Notes under the pieces: generated by a model
What the model saw: only the letters and a program-made list of their open reading frames with translations
Told to the model about the DNA's origin: nothing
The model's database searches: none
Source: an uncultured Lachnospiraceae bacterium
GTDB taxonomy: Bacteria > Bacillota > Clostridia > Lachnospirales > Lachnospiraceae
Direction: 5' to 3'
DNA: 64,000 bases
Assembly (NCBI GenBank): GCA_910587295.1
Contig: CAJULP010000068.1
Coordinates: 62,001-126,000, forward strand
Made by a program: the position numbers and the translations under genes
In this document: positions 10,187 to 18,510 of the stretch, piece by piece
Layout: each line of letters opens with the position of its first letter
How positions within the stretch are numbered: position 1 is the first letter of the stretch

Positions 10187-10199
10187 AACTGCCATACTG

Positions 10200-10601
10200 T
10201 TACCCATAATATTTTTCAACACGCTCTCTAAATTTTTCAAACAGGGGATAATACACTTCGATGATGCTTTGAAACTGTTCCGACGCAAGGGTTCCGTCAT
10301 AGTCATGAGCTAATTGATTTCTTATCCGCAGCATCTTCATCCACCGGTCATCATCAATAATGCCGTTGGCAAATGCCTGCTGCAGTGTTTCCCGCGGCGA
10401 TCCAAGGGCAAAGTCAAGAATTTCAAGTTCTTTTACCAATATATCCTTCATGACCTTCCACGCAATGTCAAAGGTGAGATTATAATTTAAAACCGTTCCT
10501 TCCAGCACAAAGTCGGCCTTTACATCCGCGTCAAGACTTTTTCCTAAATTCTTCAGACTTTTACAGAAGGTACGATATCTGTTAATAGATCTGCTTTCCA
10601 T
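10200..10601 (-). CDS. hepT: HepT-like HEPN toxin (HI0074 family)
   Basis: A 133-residue helical protein of the HEPN / nucleotidyltransferase-substrate-binding family. It has the RX4HXY motif (R94, H99, Y101 in RNQLAHDY) that in type VII toxin-antitoxin systems holds the RNase active site and the tyrosine that MntA AMPylates. The coding region overlaps the end of the mntA-like gene by 20 bp, so the two are translated together. It lies tail to tail with the AraC gene, 13 bp apart. The pair could also be a house-keeping nucleotidyltransferase pair of unknown substrate, but the exact match of both motifs favours MntA-HepT. Confidence 0.8.
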   Translation of the reverse strand: MESRSINRYRTFCKSLKNLGKSLDADVKADFVLEGTVLNYNLTFDIAWKVMKDILVKELEILDFALGSPRETLQQAFANGIIDDDRWMKMLRIRNQLAHDYDGTLASEQFQSIIEVYYPLFEKFRERVEKYYG

Positions 10602-10908
10602 ATTTTCTTATATCCTCCAGGAGAAATTCATTGTGGATACTGTCATGGTCAAAAATATCAATTTTACGAAGCGTATCGATTTCCTGAAGTTCCTGCTCTA
10701 ATTGCAGGATATCTTCACATCCATAAACCACAAAATCTATATCGCTTGTGGGCGCCGCTTTGCCCGTTGCAAAAGAACCAAACAGATCCAGCCGCCTGAC
10801 TCCATTTGATCTGCATATTGCGGCAACTTTATCGATCACTTCCGAAACCGGCATGATATGCTCATTTTCCTCTGCAATCCTCTTTTGAAAGACTGTTTTA
10901 TCAGGCAT
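10582..10908 (-). CDS. mntA: MntA-like nucleotidyltransferase antitoxin
   Basis: A 108-residue minimal nucleotidyltransferase. It holds the exact GSX10DXD signature: G44-S45, then ten residues, then D56-I-D58 (GSFATG through SDID). The third carboxylate is probably D77 or nearby in KIDIFDHD. The start at 10908 is chosen because AAGGAGG lies a suitable distance upstream; the open frame continues to 10980 without another good site. In type VII systems MntA adds AMP to the tyrosine of HepT and neutralises it. The operon stands between an intact and a truncated AraC paralogue. Confidence 0.8.
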   Translation of the reverse strand: MPDKTVFQKRIAEENEHIMPVSEVIDKVAAICRSNGVRRLDLFGSFATGKAAPTSDIDFVVYGCEDILQLEQELQEIDTLRKIDIFDHDSIHNEFLLEDIRKYGKQIY

Positions 10909-11040
10909 ACCTGCCGCCTCCTTTTTCTTTATTATCACCATTTTATCATCAAATAATTTCTTTGTAAATAAATCCCCCAAAATCGTAATTGCGTTGGTTA
11001 AAAAATCCTAGTATAATTTAGCAAGACTAAAAGAAAGGTA

Positions 11041-11454
11041 TTGATATGCTTATTACTGGCTTACCTGATGGAAGATACAGCCCTGCTCCCTCGGGATGCC
11101 CAGGCCCAAACGGATATCGGCTACCAGATCATCTCCTATATTTCCAACCATTTTCAGGAATCACTGACCCTTGAGCGGATTGCCCGGGAGCTGCATTTCA
11201 ACAAATACTATATTTCCCGGGTATTTTCCGGAAAGCTCCATTGCAGCTTCCATGAATACGTAAACCGTCTGCGGCTGGATTACGCCGCCCGGCTCCTTCG
11301 GGAAACGGACCAAAGCATCACGGACATCTGGCAGGAAGCCGGATTTGAAAGCCAGAAGACCTTTAACCGTACCTTTTTGTCCTGCTATCGGATGACCCCT
11401 TCCGGGTACCGCGGATTTTCACCCATCAGCTCAGCCGGTCACAGTAATCATTAA
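11041..11454 (+). pseudogene. Truncated AraC paralogue (HTH part only)
   Basis: About 130 residues close to the C-terminal half of the regulator at 9401 (shared TDIGYQIISYISNHFQE, ELHFNKYYISRVFSG and ESQKTFNRTFLSCY). Similarity begins at the linker (LLAYLM) and the cupin sensor domain is missing. The frame opens at a TTG at 11041 with poor spacing to a weak site; the first in-frame ATG is 11068. It may still make a ligand-blind DNA-binding fragment that competes for the same operators, but a remnant of a tandem duplication is more likely. The MntA-HepT operon occupies the place where the missing half would be. Confidence 0.75.
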
Positions 11455-11494
11455 TTTCCTCCCGCACCGTCCTTTGGGTGATCCGCATTCATCA

Positions 11495-12586
11495 TCAGAC
11501 CTCCTCTTTTTTCTGCAGGCTGTCGTTATAGCGCATACTTTCTTCATACATGGCTTCCAGGTTTTCAATCTTCCAGTCCACGGTGGAACCGTTTCCCATG
11601 GTCATCATAAAACGCCCTTCCGGCCGATGGAAATTTTCCATCAGGCAGCGCACTTCCTCTCGTACTTCCTTAGGCGTTCCAAAGGCAAAAAGATATTGCA
11701 CGTCAATGCCGCACCAGATGCAGATCTTACCCCCATACTCCTTTGCGATTTTTTTCTCGTCCATGGTATTTTTCTGGATCGGATGGATCACGTCCAGGCC
11801 GATCTCTATAAAATCCGGAAAGTACAGTTCAATATTACCGCAGGTATGAAGCCAGAAATGGCATCCCATCTCATGGGCCTTGTCAAAAAGTTTCTTATAA
11901 TAAGGCTTAAAAAATTCCCTGAAGATCTCCAACGAAAAAAAAGGCGCAGTCTGTGTTCCGATATCATCCGACACAAAGAAACCGTCCACATCCCACTCCT
12001 TTTTTGCGCGCTCCATCCCCCGGATATAAAAATCCGAAAGTTTTGAAAAAAAACGGTGGATCTCATCCGGACACAGATAAAAGTCTGTCAGCGCATTTTC
12101 CATACCCCTAAGGGACCACAGCCGCTCAAAAAAGCAGTACCACCATCCCCCAAGCAGGTACTTATCTCCTTTTAACTTCTTTTGTGTTATCATTGCCGGG
12201 GAATCGGCGTCCGGAAAGGATTCATAAAAATCTTCCGCTTCCTCCCAATCCTCAATAAAACACTGGGCATCTATGCCAAGGGCATAAATGCCCTTAGCAT
12301 AAATGCCCTTAGCATAAATGCCCTTAGCATCCAACCCTCTGGTGTCATCCTGCTTTTTTCCTGCAGGAGCCCAAAAGTAATCCGGATCCGCTTCCGTTCC
12401 TTCCGTCATACCGGGCATGGCGAGAAATACCGTGTCCACATCGCAGGGATATTGTTCCAGCCACTTTGCCCTTTTTTCGGGATTATCCCCGAACACATTG
12501 TTCCCGATCCAGAAATCATATGCCAGCGGCACCCTGAGCCCCTGCCCTTTTCCCTCAATTACCTTTATCACTTCTTCCCTTGTCAT
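11495..12586 (-). CDS. URO-D superfamily protein with AKGIY repeat insert
   Basis: A 363-residue URO-D-like protein, full family length, from an ATG with an AAGGGAAGAA-type site upstream. WLHTCGN in the second half is the family motif, followed by a VIHPIQK strand and the GTPKEVREEV helix seen at the C-terminus of this superfamily. Residues of about 87-107 carry a tandem AKGIY pentapeptide repeat encoded by a 15-bp DNA repeat (see that entry). It is 43 bp downstream of the clan GH-A glycosidase and in its operon. As with the other URO-D genes here, a C1 or methyl-transfer role on a sugar-derived substrate is an inference; no corrinoid protein gene is visible. Confidence 0.8.
   Translation of the reverse strand: MTREEVIKVIEGKGQGLRVPLAYDFWIGNNVFGDNPEKRAKWLEQYPCDVDTVFLAMPGMTEGTEADPDYFWAPAGKKQDDTRGLDAKGIYAKGIYAKGIYALGIDAQCFIEDWEEAEDFYESFPDADSPAMITQKKLKGDKYLLGGWWYCFFERLWSLRGMENALTDFYLCPDEIHRFFSKLSDFYIRGMERAKKEWDVDGFFVSDDIGTQTAPFFSLEIFREFFKPYYKKLFDKAHEMGCHFWLHTCGNIELYFPDFIEIGLDVIHPIQKNTMDEKKIAKEYGGKICIWCGIDVQYLFAFGTPKEVREEVRCLMENFHRPEGRFMMTMGNGSTVDWKIENLEAMYEESMRYNDSLQKKEEV
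12268..12327. repeat. In-frame 15-bp tandem repeat
   Basis: Three perfect copies of a 15-bp unit (12283-12297, 12298-12312, 12313-12327) and one degenerate copy (12268-12282) lie inside the URO-D gene. Each unit encodes five residues (AKGIY), so changes in copy number keep the frame. Confidence 0.9.
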
Positions 12587-12629
12587 TGATTTCTAACAAG
12601 AATGATAATCATATCCCTTTTTTCTCTTC

Positions 12630-14639
12630 TCAATACCCAATCATGGGAATTGACAAAGGCTCTGTTTCGAACGCATCCTTTTCCCCATTTTTCACTTCAT
12701 AAAGCACGGCGGCCGTTTCCTTCACCGCCCCCATCAATTCCACGGAAGGCTGCATACAGATATCAACCATGCCAATCTGATAATTTTCCCCGTCAAAACG
12801 CCCCAGACAGAACTGGTCATTATACTGGAACCAGTGGGCGCCAACGCCATATGGGTGGCTTGCCACCTTTTCCACATAATGGCGGTACATCACCGCCCGC
12901 TGCTTCTGGTCCGGCACCCCCTTTAAGCCGGTGGCCGTAAGCCCCCGGTCAAGAGCGCCACAGTGGAACTCACCCATTAAAATGGGCAGATCCACCCCTG
13001 CGTTTTTCACGAAGTCCATATCCTTCGTGGGGTCAAAGTCATAACAATTGATGGAAAACACATCAAAATACTCCCACCCCGCCATCATACCCCGATTATT
13101 CGCCTTCGACCAGCGCAGCCCCAGATTAAGATGATCCGAATCCACCTCCCGGCAGGCCATGGCCGGCACCCGGCTGTATTCCCGGACCAAAAACACCGAA
13201 TACTCCCGCAGGTCGTCTTCCGCTTCCGGGAAACGCCCAAGGCAGCCGTCAATGGGCTTTTCCAGATCCGTAAAATCCTGAAAATCCGCCTCCCAGGCCG
13301 CATTCAGCGCTGTTATCGTCTCATAACGTTCCTTTAGAAAATCTACCAGCCCCCGTTTGCAGCAGGTAGGCGCCGGGTTACGCAGCACCTCATCCGCAAT
13401 CACCAGATTTTCCACGAAATTAAACTCCGGCTCATTGCGGAGGAAATACCCAATCAGCCATGGGTCATCCTTCCACTCCTTAAGCCGTTCGGCGTAAGCC
13501 CTTGCATTCTCCTCATATTCTTCCGACAAAACATCCGGGAAATCCCTGAAGATCAGAGTCTTTGTCATGGGGAAGCCGGGAAGCTCACGGACATAAGGCA
13601 GACTGTCATGCCCGTCGTTTACATGAAGGCCGGGGAAATTTCCCTGAGAGTTGATCCCGCTTCCTTTCAGGAACCGCATGGCGATTTCCTCCCACTTTTC
13701 CTTCCAGCTATCTCCGTAAACCCGTTTCAAATTCACGCCGGCAAAATTCAAGATCTTAAAATACTCCGGCTCCATATAGGCGGTCCTTTGACGGGTACCC
13801 TCCGTGTAAAATTCGCTCCACGCCGGATCCCTTTCATCCGGCAGCTTATCGCATACCGTTTCAAAGCCGTCAATCCGGCAGCCGTCACCGGTACGGGTGC
13901 CGCAAGGGCCCATGGAAAAATAATCACAGCCTTCCGGATCCACCAAATGCCACCGCCCGTCCGACGTCTTAAGGGTGGAGAAAAAACCGGTTCCTTCCTT
14001 TAACTTCCGGTTCCCATCCCCGCCCCAGCGGTTCCATGCCGGGAACGGGTATTCCGCCATCCCTTCCTGAGCCTTCAGGCTTTCTTTCAATTCCTCCAGG
14101 GAATGGATCTTTCCGGGCCATTCTTTCCCCTTCCACTGCCCAAACTCATCCACCACCTTCTTATCCGGTACGGGAAACTCCCCCGGCATGGTATTGGTGG
14201 TATAAAAATGGGAAAGCCGCACCGTCACCTCATGGAATACCTTTTCAATCCCCAGCTCAAAGTGCGCCACATCTTCCCGCTCCATCCGCTGCCCATGGCA
14301 CACCAGCTTTAAAAGCCCCGGCGTCCTGTTGGTATAAATCGTGCCATTATCCAATAATTGCAGGTCAAGGCAGATGCGGGTGGGGAATTGGGGCAGCACC
14401 CCAAAACGCAGGTACAGCTTCTCCTTGTCCTGCCCCTCCTCAAAACATCGCAGCATCATGGCCGCCGAATGGTCTTCCATTATCTCCACGTTCCCCACCA
14501 CGTACCTGTCCTTTGTTTCCGTTAGCTGCGGGATGCTGATGCCGCCTCCGGCGCTGCCAAGCTTTACCATGCACTCATCCTCACCGGCCATTATCATGAC
14601 GGCATCCCTAAGCTCACTCTTCGTCCAATCAATTTTCAT
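12630..14639 (-). CDS. Clan GH-A glycoside hydrolase (GH42/GH50-like)
   Basis: A 669-residue protein with a TIM-barrel glycosidase core. A TGFFSTLKTSDGRWHLVDPEG segment opens the barrel, as in GH50 agarases and related GH42-like enzymes. The acid/base candidate is E403 in FLRNEPEF (the NEP motif of clan GH-A) and the nucleophile candidate is E557 in LMGEFHCGA. There is no signal peptide, so it is cytoplasmic. The start at 14639 follows AAGGAGG; the frame upstream to 14816 runs through a decayed regulator remnant and is not used. The URO-D gene at 11495 is 43 bp downstream in the same operon. Family assignment within clan GH-A and substrate are uncertain. Confidence 0.8.
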   Translation of the reverse strand: MKIDWTKSELRDAVMIMAGEDECMVKLGSAGGGISIPQLTETKDRYVVGNVEIMEDHSAAMMLRCFEEGQDKEKLYLRFGVLPQFPTRICLDLQLLDNGTIYTNRTPGLLKLVCHGQRMEREDVAHFELGIEKVFHEVTVRLSHFYTTNTMPGEFPVPDKKVVDEFGQWKGKEWPGKIHSLEELKESLKAQEGMAEYPFPAWNRWGGDGNRKLKEGTGFFSTLKTSDGRWHLVDPEGCDYFSMGPCGTRTGDGCRIDGFETVCDKLPDERDPAWSEFYTEGTRQRTAYMEPEYFKILNFAGVNLKRVYGDSWKEKWEEIAMRFLKGSGINSQGNFPGLHVNDGHDSLPYVRELPGFPMTKTLIFRDFPDVLSEEYEENARAYAERLKEWKDDPWLIGYFLRNEPEFNFVENLVIADEVLRNPAPTCCKRGLVDFLKERYETITALNAAWEADFQDFTDLEKPIDGCLGRFPEAEDDLREYSVFLVREYSRVPAMACREVDSDHLNLGLRWSKANNRGMMAGWEYFDVFSINCYDFDPTKDMDFVKNAGVDLPILMGEFHCGALDRGLTATGLKGVPDQKQRAVMYRHYVEKVASHPYGVGAHWFQYNDQFCLGRFDGENYQIGMVDICMQPSVELMGAVKETAAVLYEVKNGEKDAFETEPLSIPMIGY

Positions 14640-14683
14640 AACAATCTCCTCCTTTTCTTGTACGACGCCCCCCGGAAGAGCTC

Positions 14684-14898
14684 TCATGTGACGATGCCGG
14701 AAGCAATCTCCCACTTTAAAGCATGCAAGCTTCCAAATCACCCTTGCGCAAAGCCTCGTAAATTTCCCTATGGAGCCGGGTCGGATCTGATGTCCATGGT
14801 GTTCCGCTCTTTCCACCGACGCTTTGCATAAATCCGCTTATAAACCTGCAGGTTTTCCACAACTCCTGCCGGTTCCTGCTTCCTGCCCACCCGCACAC
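14684..14898 (-). pseudogene. Remnant of a GntR/FCD regulator C-terminus
   Basis: The reading NLQVYKRIYAKRRW, then a short linker, then TRLHREIYEALRKGDLEAC resembles the ligand-binding FCD domain of GntR regulators (EHxxIxxALxxGD pattern). It then needs a shift of frame near the stop at about 14717. No HTH and no start are left. It lies directly before the GH-A glycosidase operon, where a regulator would be expected. Assignment rests on one motif, so confidence is low. Confidence 0.35.
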
Positions 14899-14966
14899 CG
14901 GATCCGCAGAAGCGGGAAAGAGAAACCTTTCCCAATATAGATATTCACGATATCACTGATTGTTTG

Positions 14967-15914
14967 TCAATTTTCTATTTTTCTGACAATTCCCTGGCTT
15001 TTTTTCTTGTTTTCTTCTTCCTTGATACATTTCTTGATATAAAAAAGGCATCCCACGGCTCCTGCGAGAGATACCGCCGACGCCGCTATACCAATATTTT
15101 TATCCATTCCCGCAAACCCCTGGCAATACCCCATCACATAAACGCTCACGTTGGCAACCCCATGGAACAGCACTGGCGCCACAAAGCTTCCATACAGCTC
15201 GTACAGATAAGCCATCAAAAGCCCCAATATAGTTCCGTACACCGCCTGCACCAGATTCCCGTGATAACAGCCAAACAAAAGCGCCGACACAAAAAGCGCA
15301 ATCCCATACCGAAAACACCGCTTCATCCTGTTGTAAATAAGCCCCCGGAAGACCGCTTCCTCCGCAATAGGCGCCAAAATCCCATACAGAATCAGCCCGA
15401 CCAGAAAATTCACGCCAAACTGTGCCTCGACAGTCCGGGAAAAAGCCTGTGAGCTTCCCGTAAACCCGGTAACGCCAAATAAAAGGTTAAGCCCAAATGA
15501 CGACAAAAATGCCAACGCACCCAAAAACATATACTTTTTGACCTGCCAGGATGTCTCCACGGTAAGAAACGGCTGCTTCTTCTTAACCGGTTCCCCCTCC
15601 CCGTCAAATGTCACCGGCCTGCCATCAATTTCCGCAAGAACGCCCTGCCCGATCGCTGCCACCCCTAAGCAAATAGCGATACCGTATATGATCCCCCTTA
15701 CGGTATATGCGTTTTGCTGCAAAAATGCCGCCACGGTTTCCCCTGAATTTTCCATAAACAGGTTCAAACCCGCCCAAAGCAAAACTTCCGCCATGTCATG
15801 TGCCAAAAAATAGACCAAAAGCGGAAACAGGATATAAAGTGTTTTTCTGGGAGAACTCCAGGTACTGATACTGTCTTTATCCCACTTAATGTTCATTCTT
15901 TTCCAAAAGCTCAT
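14967..15914 (-). CDS. CPBP family intramembrane metalloprotease
   Basis: A 315-residue multi-pass membrane protein with the CPBP (CAAX protease / bacteriocin-processing) motifs: EEAVFR at 185-190, H218 in FGCYHGN and H251 in LFHGVAN. Hydrophobic segments lie near residues 26-50, 72-94, 128-150, 168-184, 203-218, 226-246 and 250-290. Members cleave within the membrane; many have a role in bacteriocin immunity or prenyl-protein processing, but no peptide gene is visible next to it. It overlaps the HAD gene by 29 bp; a second ATG at 15896 overlaps by only 11 bp and is an equally possible start. Confidence 0.85.
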   Translation of the reverse strand: MSFWKRMNIKWDKDSISTWSSPRKTLYILFPLLVYFLAHDMAEVLLWAGLNLFMENSGETVAAFLQQNAYTVRGIIYGIAICLGVAAIGQGVLAEIDGRPVTFDGEGEPVKKKQPFLTVETSWQVKKYMFLGALAFLSSFGLNLLFGVTGFTGSSQAFSRTVEAQFGVNFLVGLILYGILAPIAEEAVFRGLIYNRMKRCFRYGIALFVSALLFGCYHGNLVQAVYGTILGLLMAYLYELYGSFVAPVLFHGVANVSVYVMGYCQGFAGMDKNIGIAASAVSLAGAVGCLFYIKKCIKEEENKKKSQGIVRKIEN

Positions 15915-16578
15915 CCCCTAAAAGTATCCTTTCCAGTTGTTCCATAGTATCCGCCACCATATCCGCACCTGCCACACTAAGTTCCCCTTCGCCCGCATAC
16001 CCGAAGCTTACACCTATCCCGGTAAGCCCATGAGCTATCGCCCCCTGTATGTCAAACTTCCGGTCTCCGATCATGGCACAAAGACTTTTTTTGTCCGCGG
16101 GATCCATCTCAAGAATCCCAAGCTGGCGCAACGCTTCTTCCACCACTTCTTCCTTGCTTCCTCTCGTTCCGTCCAGTTCACTTCCCACGACCACTTCAAA
16201 ATATTCTTCAATTTGAAAATGCCGCAAAATCTGGCGCACAAAAACAAGCGGTTTGCTGGACGCCACCGCTAAATGAATCCCTTTTTCCCGGGCATGGGCA
16301 AGCATCTGCCCTGTGCCCGGTATGATCTCATTCTCCAACACGCCGACAGGCGCAAACCGCTCTCGGTACACCTCCACTGCCTTAAGCGCCTGTTCTTCTG
16401 ACAAGCCGTAAAACTCCATGAAGCTGTCCTTAAGGGGCGGTCCGATAAATGGTTCCAATCTGTCAAGATCCGGCTCTTCAATGCCAAAATACTTTAAAGC
16501 ATGCTGCACCGATCTGGTAATCCCTTCTTTGGGGTCGGTAAGGGTTCCGTCTAAGTCAAATAAACAATACTGAAACAT
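15886..16578 (-). CDS. HAD-superfamily phosphatase, phosphoglycolate phosphatase-like
   Basis: A 230-residue HAD hydrolase of the Gph/PpaX type. Motif I is DLDGT with nucleophile D8 and general acid D10, motif II is the serine in VASSKP, motif III the lysine in GSKEEVV, and motif IV is MIGDRKFD. The cap domain lies between motifs I and II, as in the phosphoglycolate and pyrophosphate phosphatases. It is cytoplasmic and probably clears a small phosphate ester. The CPBP gene overlaps its end, and the S1-domain gene is 31 bp upstream, so the three genes may be co-transcribed. Confidence 0.85.
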   Translation of the reverse strand: MFQYCLFDLDGTLTDPKEGITRSVQHALKYFGIEEPDLDRLEPFIGPPLKDSFMEFYGLSEEQALKAVEVYRERFAPVGVLENEIIPGTGQMLAHAREKGIHLAVASSKPLVFVRQILRHFQIEEYFEVVVGSELDGTRGSKEEVVEEALRQLGILEMDPADKKSLCAMIGDRKFDIQGAIAHGLTGIGVSFGYAGEGELSVAGADMVADTMEQLERILLGDELLEKNEH

Positions 16579-16609
16579 TGATCACACCCATGCCTTTCCC
16601 GCCAGTTTC

Positions 16610-17515
16610 CTATAATCCCAATTTCTTAAACAAATCGCCCAGATTCGTACCTACGCTCTCCTTGGAAGAAAACTGTCTGGTATCGATACTTTCTACCTCA
16701 TCGACTTGCTTTTCTTCCGCCACTGCCTTAATGCTCAAGGAGATTTTTCCGTCGTTGGTATTTAATACTTTGACTTTAACCTTATCACCTACCGCAAGAA
16801 CTTCAGAAGGTTTCTTGATTCTCTTCTGGCTGATCTGGGAAATATGGACAAGACCGCTCAGCCCGTCCTTTAGATCCACAAAGGCGCCATAGGGCTGCAG
16901 ACTTTCCACCGTTCCTTCCAGCACAGTGCCGGGTACTAACATGGCAATCTTGTGATCATGTTCTTCTTTTGCTTTCTCTTTTAAAATCTCTTTTGCGGAA
17001 AGCACCAGCTTTTCTTTTTCCCGGTCCACGGTGATGACCCTGACGGTCAATTCTTTTCCCAGATACTCGTTGGTATCTTCCACATATGACAAAGAAAGAT
17101 GGGAAGCCGGGATAAAACCGCGTATCCCTTCCACATAAGCCACCACGCCGGCATTGACAACCCCGCCAACCTTGACAGGGATGTCAGTTTTTTCTTCCAT
17201 GTATTTTTCCAATACATCCCAGGCAAGCACCGCTGTGGCTTCCTTCTTAGACAAAAGGATATTTCCCTGGCCGTCATCCATTTTGACTACCGTAGCTTCG
17301 ATCACATCGCCTGCATGGACGTCCGCAAGGATGGAAAAATCAGGGTCGCTGCTCATATCCCCCGCCTTGATGATCCCCTGGGTATAATACTTAAGATCCA
17401 GAGTCACTTCTTCCTCATTCACATCAATAACCGTTCCTGAAATCACATCGCCTTCACTAATCTTACGGAAAGATGCCTCAAGCTCCTTTTCGTAATCCTT
17501 CATCGTTTCTTCCAT
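16610..17515 (-). CDS. S1 RNA-binding domain protein (short ribosomal S1-like)
   Basis: A 301-residue protein made of three S1 domains at about 18-90, 105-175 and 190-265. The third is the most typical (GTVESLQPYGAFVDL, GLVHISQIS). Low-GC Gram-positive bacteria often carry such short RpsA-like proteins, which bind RNA on or near the ribosome. The ATG at 17515 follows GAAGGAGAAGGGAA; a second methionine at residue 5 is possible. Serine- and glutamate-rich tail residues follow the last domain. Confidence 0.85.
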   Translation of the reverse strand: MEETMKDYEKELEASFRKISEGDVISGTVIDVNEEEVTLDLKYYTQGIIKAGDMSSDPDFSILADVHAGDVIEATVVKMDDGQGNILLSKKEATAVLAWDVLEKYMEEKTDIPVKVGGVVNAGVVAYVEGIRGFIPASHLSLSYVEDTNEYLGKELTVRVITVDREKEKLVLSAKEILKEKAKEEHDHKIAMLVPGTVLEGTVESLQPYGAFVDLKDGLSGLVHISQISQKRIKKPSEVLAVGDKVKVKVLNTNDGKISLSIKAVAEEKQVDEVESIDTRQFSSKESVGTNLGDLFKKLGL

Positions 17516-17578
17516 TTCCCTTCTCCTTACCTTCTTTTCTTGCTTTTATCACGATTATAACACGTTCCCTGTATAAAG

Positions 17579-17609
17579 AAAAGCACCGTCTTAAAAGGCG
17601 GTGCTTTTC
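17579..17609. terminator. Bidirectional intrinsic terminator
   Basis: An 11-bp GC-rich inverted repeat (AAAGCACCGTC with GGCGGTGCTTT, loop TTAAAA) flanked by A and T runs on both sides. It ends the rubredoxin-flavin reductase transcript on the minus strand. Confidence 0.85.
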
Positions 17610-17619
17610 AAACTGTACG

Positions 17620-18273
17620 TTACACTTCCGTAAACTTATCCGGCCCTACTCCGCACAACGGACAGGTATAATCGGTGGGCAGTTCTTCTCCCTCATATAT
17701 ATAACCGCAGACCTGGCACTTAAATTTCCTAACCTTGCCGCCCTCTTTCTTTTCCTCTTCCTTAGCCTCAGCCTCGTCCGGAATATAGGTGGGTGCGTTT
17801 TTCGGGCTTTTCCCTTTCACCACCTGATGGTAATAAGCATAGGTCATGACGTTCCTGTTACCAAACAATTCCGCCCCGATAACCTCACCCAAAAATACCG
17901 TATGGGTGGCTGTCTCCATCTTATCCACCACCTTGCACACGATATAACCGCAGGAATCCTTGATCACCGGCATATACTCCTCCACGGAATAATCCACCTG
18001 CGCAAACTTATCCGTGTCCTTGCCTGAACGGAAACCAAAGGTTCCGATGATCGCCGGATCTGAATCCTCCGCCAAGATAGAAATGGCAAATTTCCCGTTC
18101 TTTTCAATACAGCCATTGGTGTAATTATCGTGATTGATACTTACCGCAATGGATGCCGGAGATGAAGTGATCTGCATGGTGCTGTTTGCCACACAGCCTG
18201 CCGGACGCCCCTCATCCCATGTAGTTACCACATAAACTCCGTATGAAAGTTTATGAAACGTGTTCTGGTTCAT
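17620..18273 (-). CDS. Flavin reductase-rubredoxin fusion (high-molecular-weight rubredoxin)
   Basis: A 217-residue two-domain redox protein. Residues 1-155 are a flavin reductase-like FMN-binding domain (SYGVYVVTTWDEGRPAGC, MTYAYYHQVVKG). A charged linker (EAEAKEEEKKEG) leads to a C-terminal rubredoxin with two CxxC iron sites (CQVCGY at about 175 and CPLCGVGP at about 205). Such fusions pass electrons from NAD(P)H to flavodiiron or oxygen/NO-reducing proteins in anaerobes. The start at 18273 follows AGGAGGTATTTT, and the gene is monocistronic with a terminator 11 bp after its stop. Confidence 0.9.
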   Translation of the reverse strand: MNQNTFHKLSYGVYVVTTWDEGRPAGCVANSTMQITSSPASIAVSINHDNYTNGCIEKNGKFAISILAEDSDPAIIGTFGFRSGKDTDKFAQVDYSVEEYMPVIKDSCGYIVCKVVDKMETATHTVFLGEVIGAELFGNRNVMTYAYYHQVVKGKSPKNAPTYIPDEAEAKEEEKKEGGKVRKFKCQVCGYIYEGEELPTDYTCPLCGVGPDKFTEV

Positions 18274-18510
18274 AAAATACCTCCTTAAAATCAGTAATCA
18301 TTCCTGTTTTTGAATATACAGGCTTTTCCAATATCTGTCAATATATTTTTCCCATATTTCCAAAAATTCAAACATCCTTCCTATCATTTTGCCAGCATCG
18401 GGAACTTTCTATTTCATTCACCTGCTTTCTATGATAAAATGTACAGGCATGCTTAAAGCCGGCAGCAGCCAGCCCAAGCAAATTTCACACCGGTTTAAAA
18501 GGAATACACT

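Noticed and set aside
18274..18510. Attenuator before the ABC-F gene
   Set aside because: No leader frame with a ribosome binding site and no terminator stem could be found in these 237 bp.
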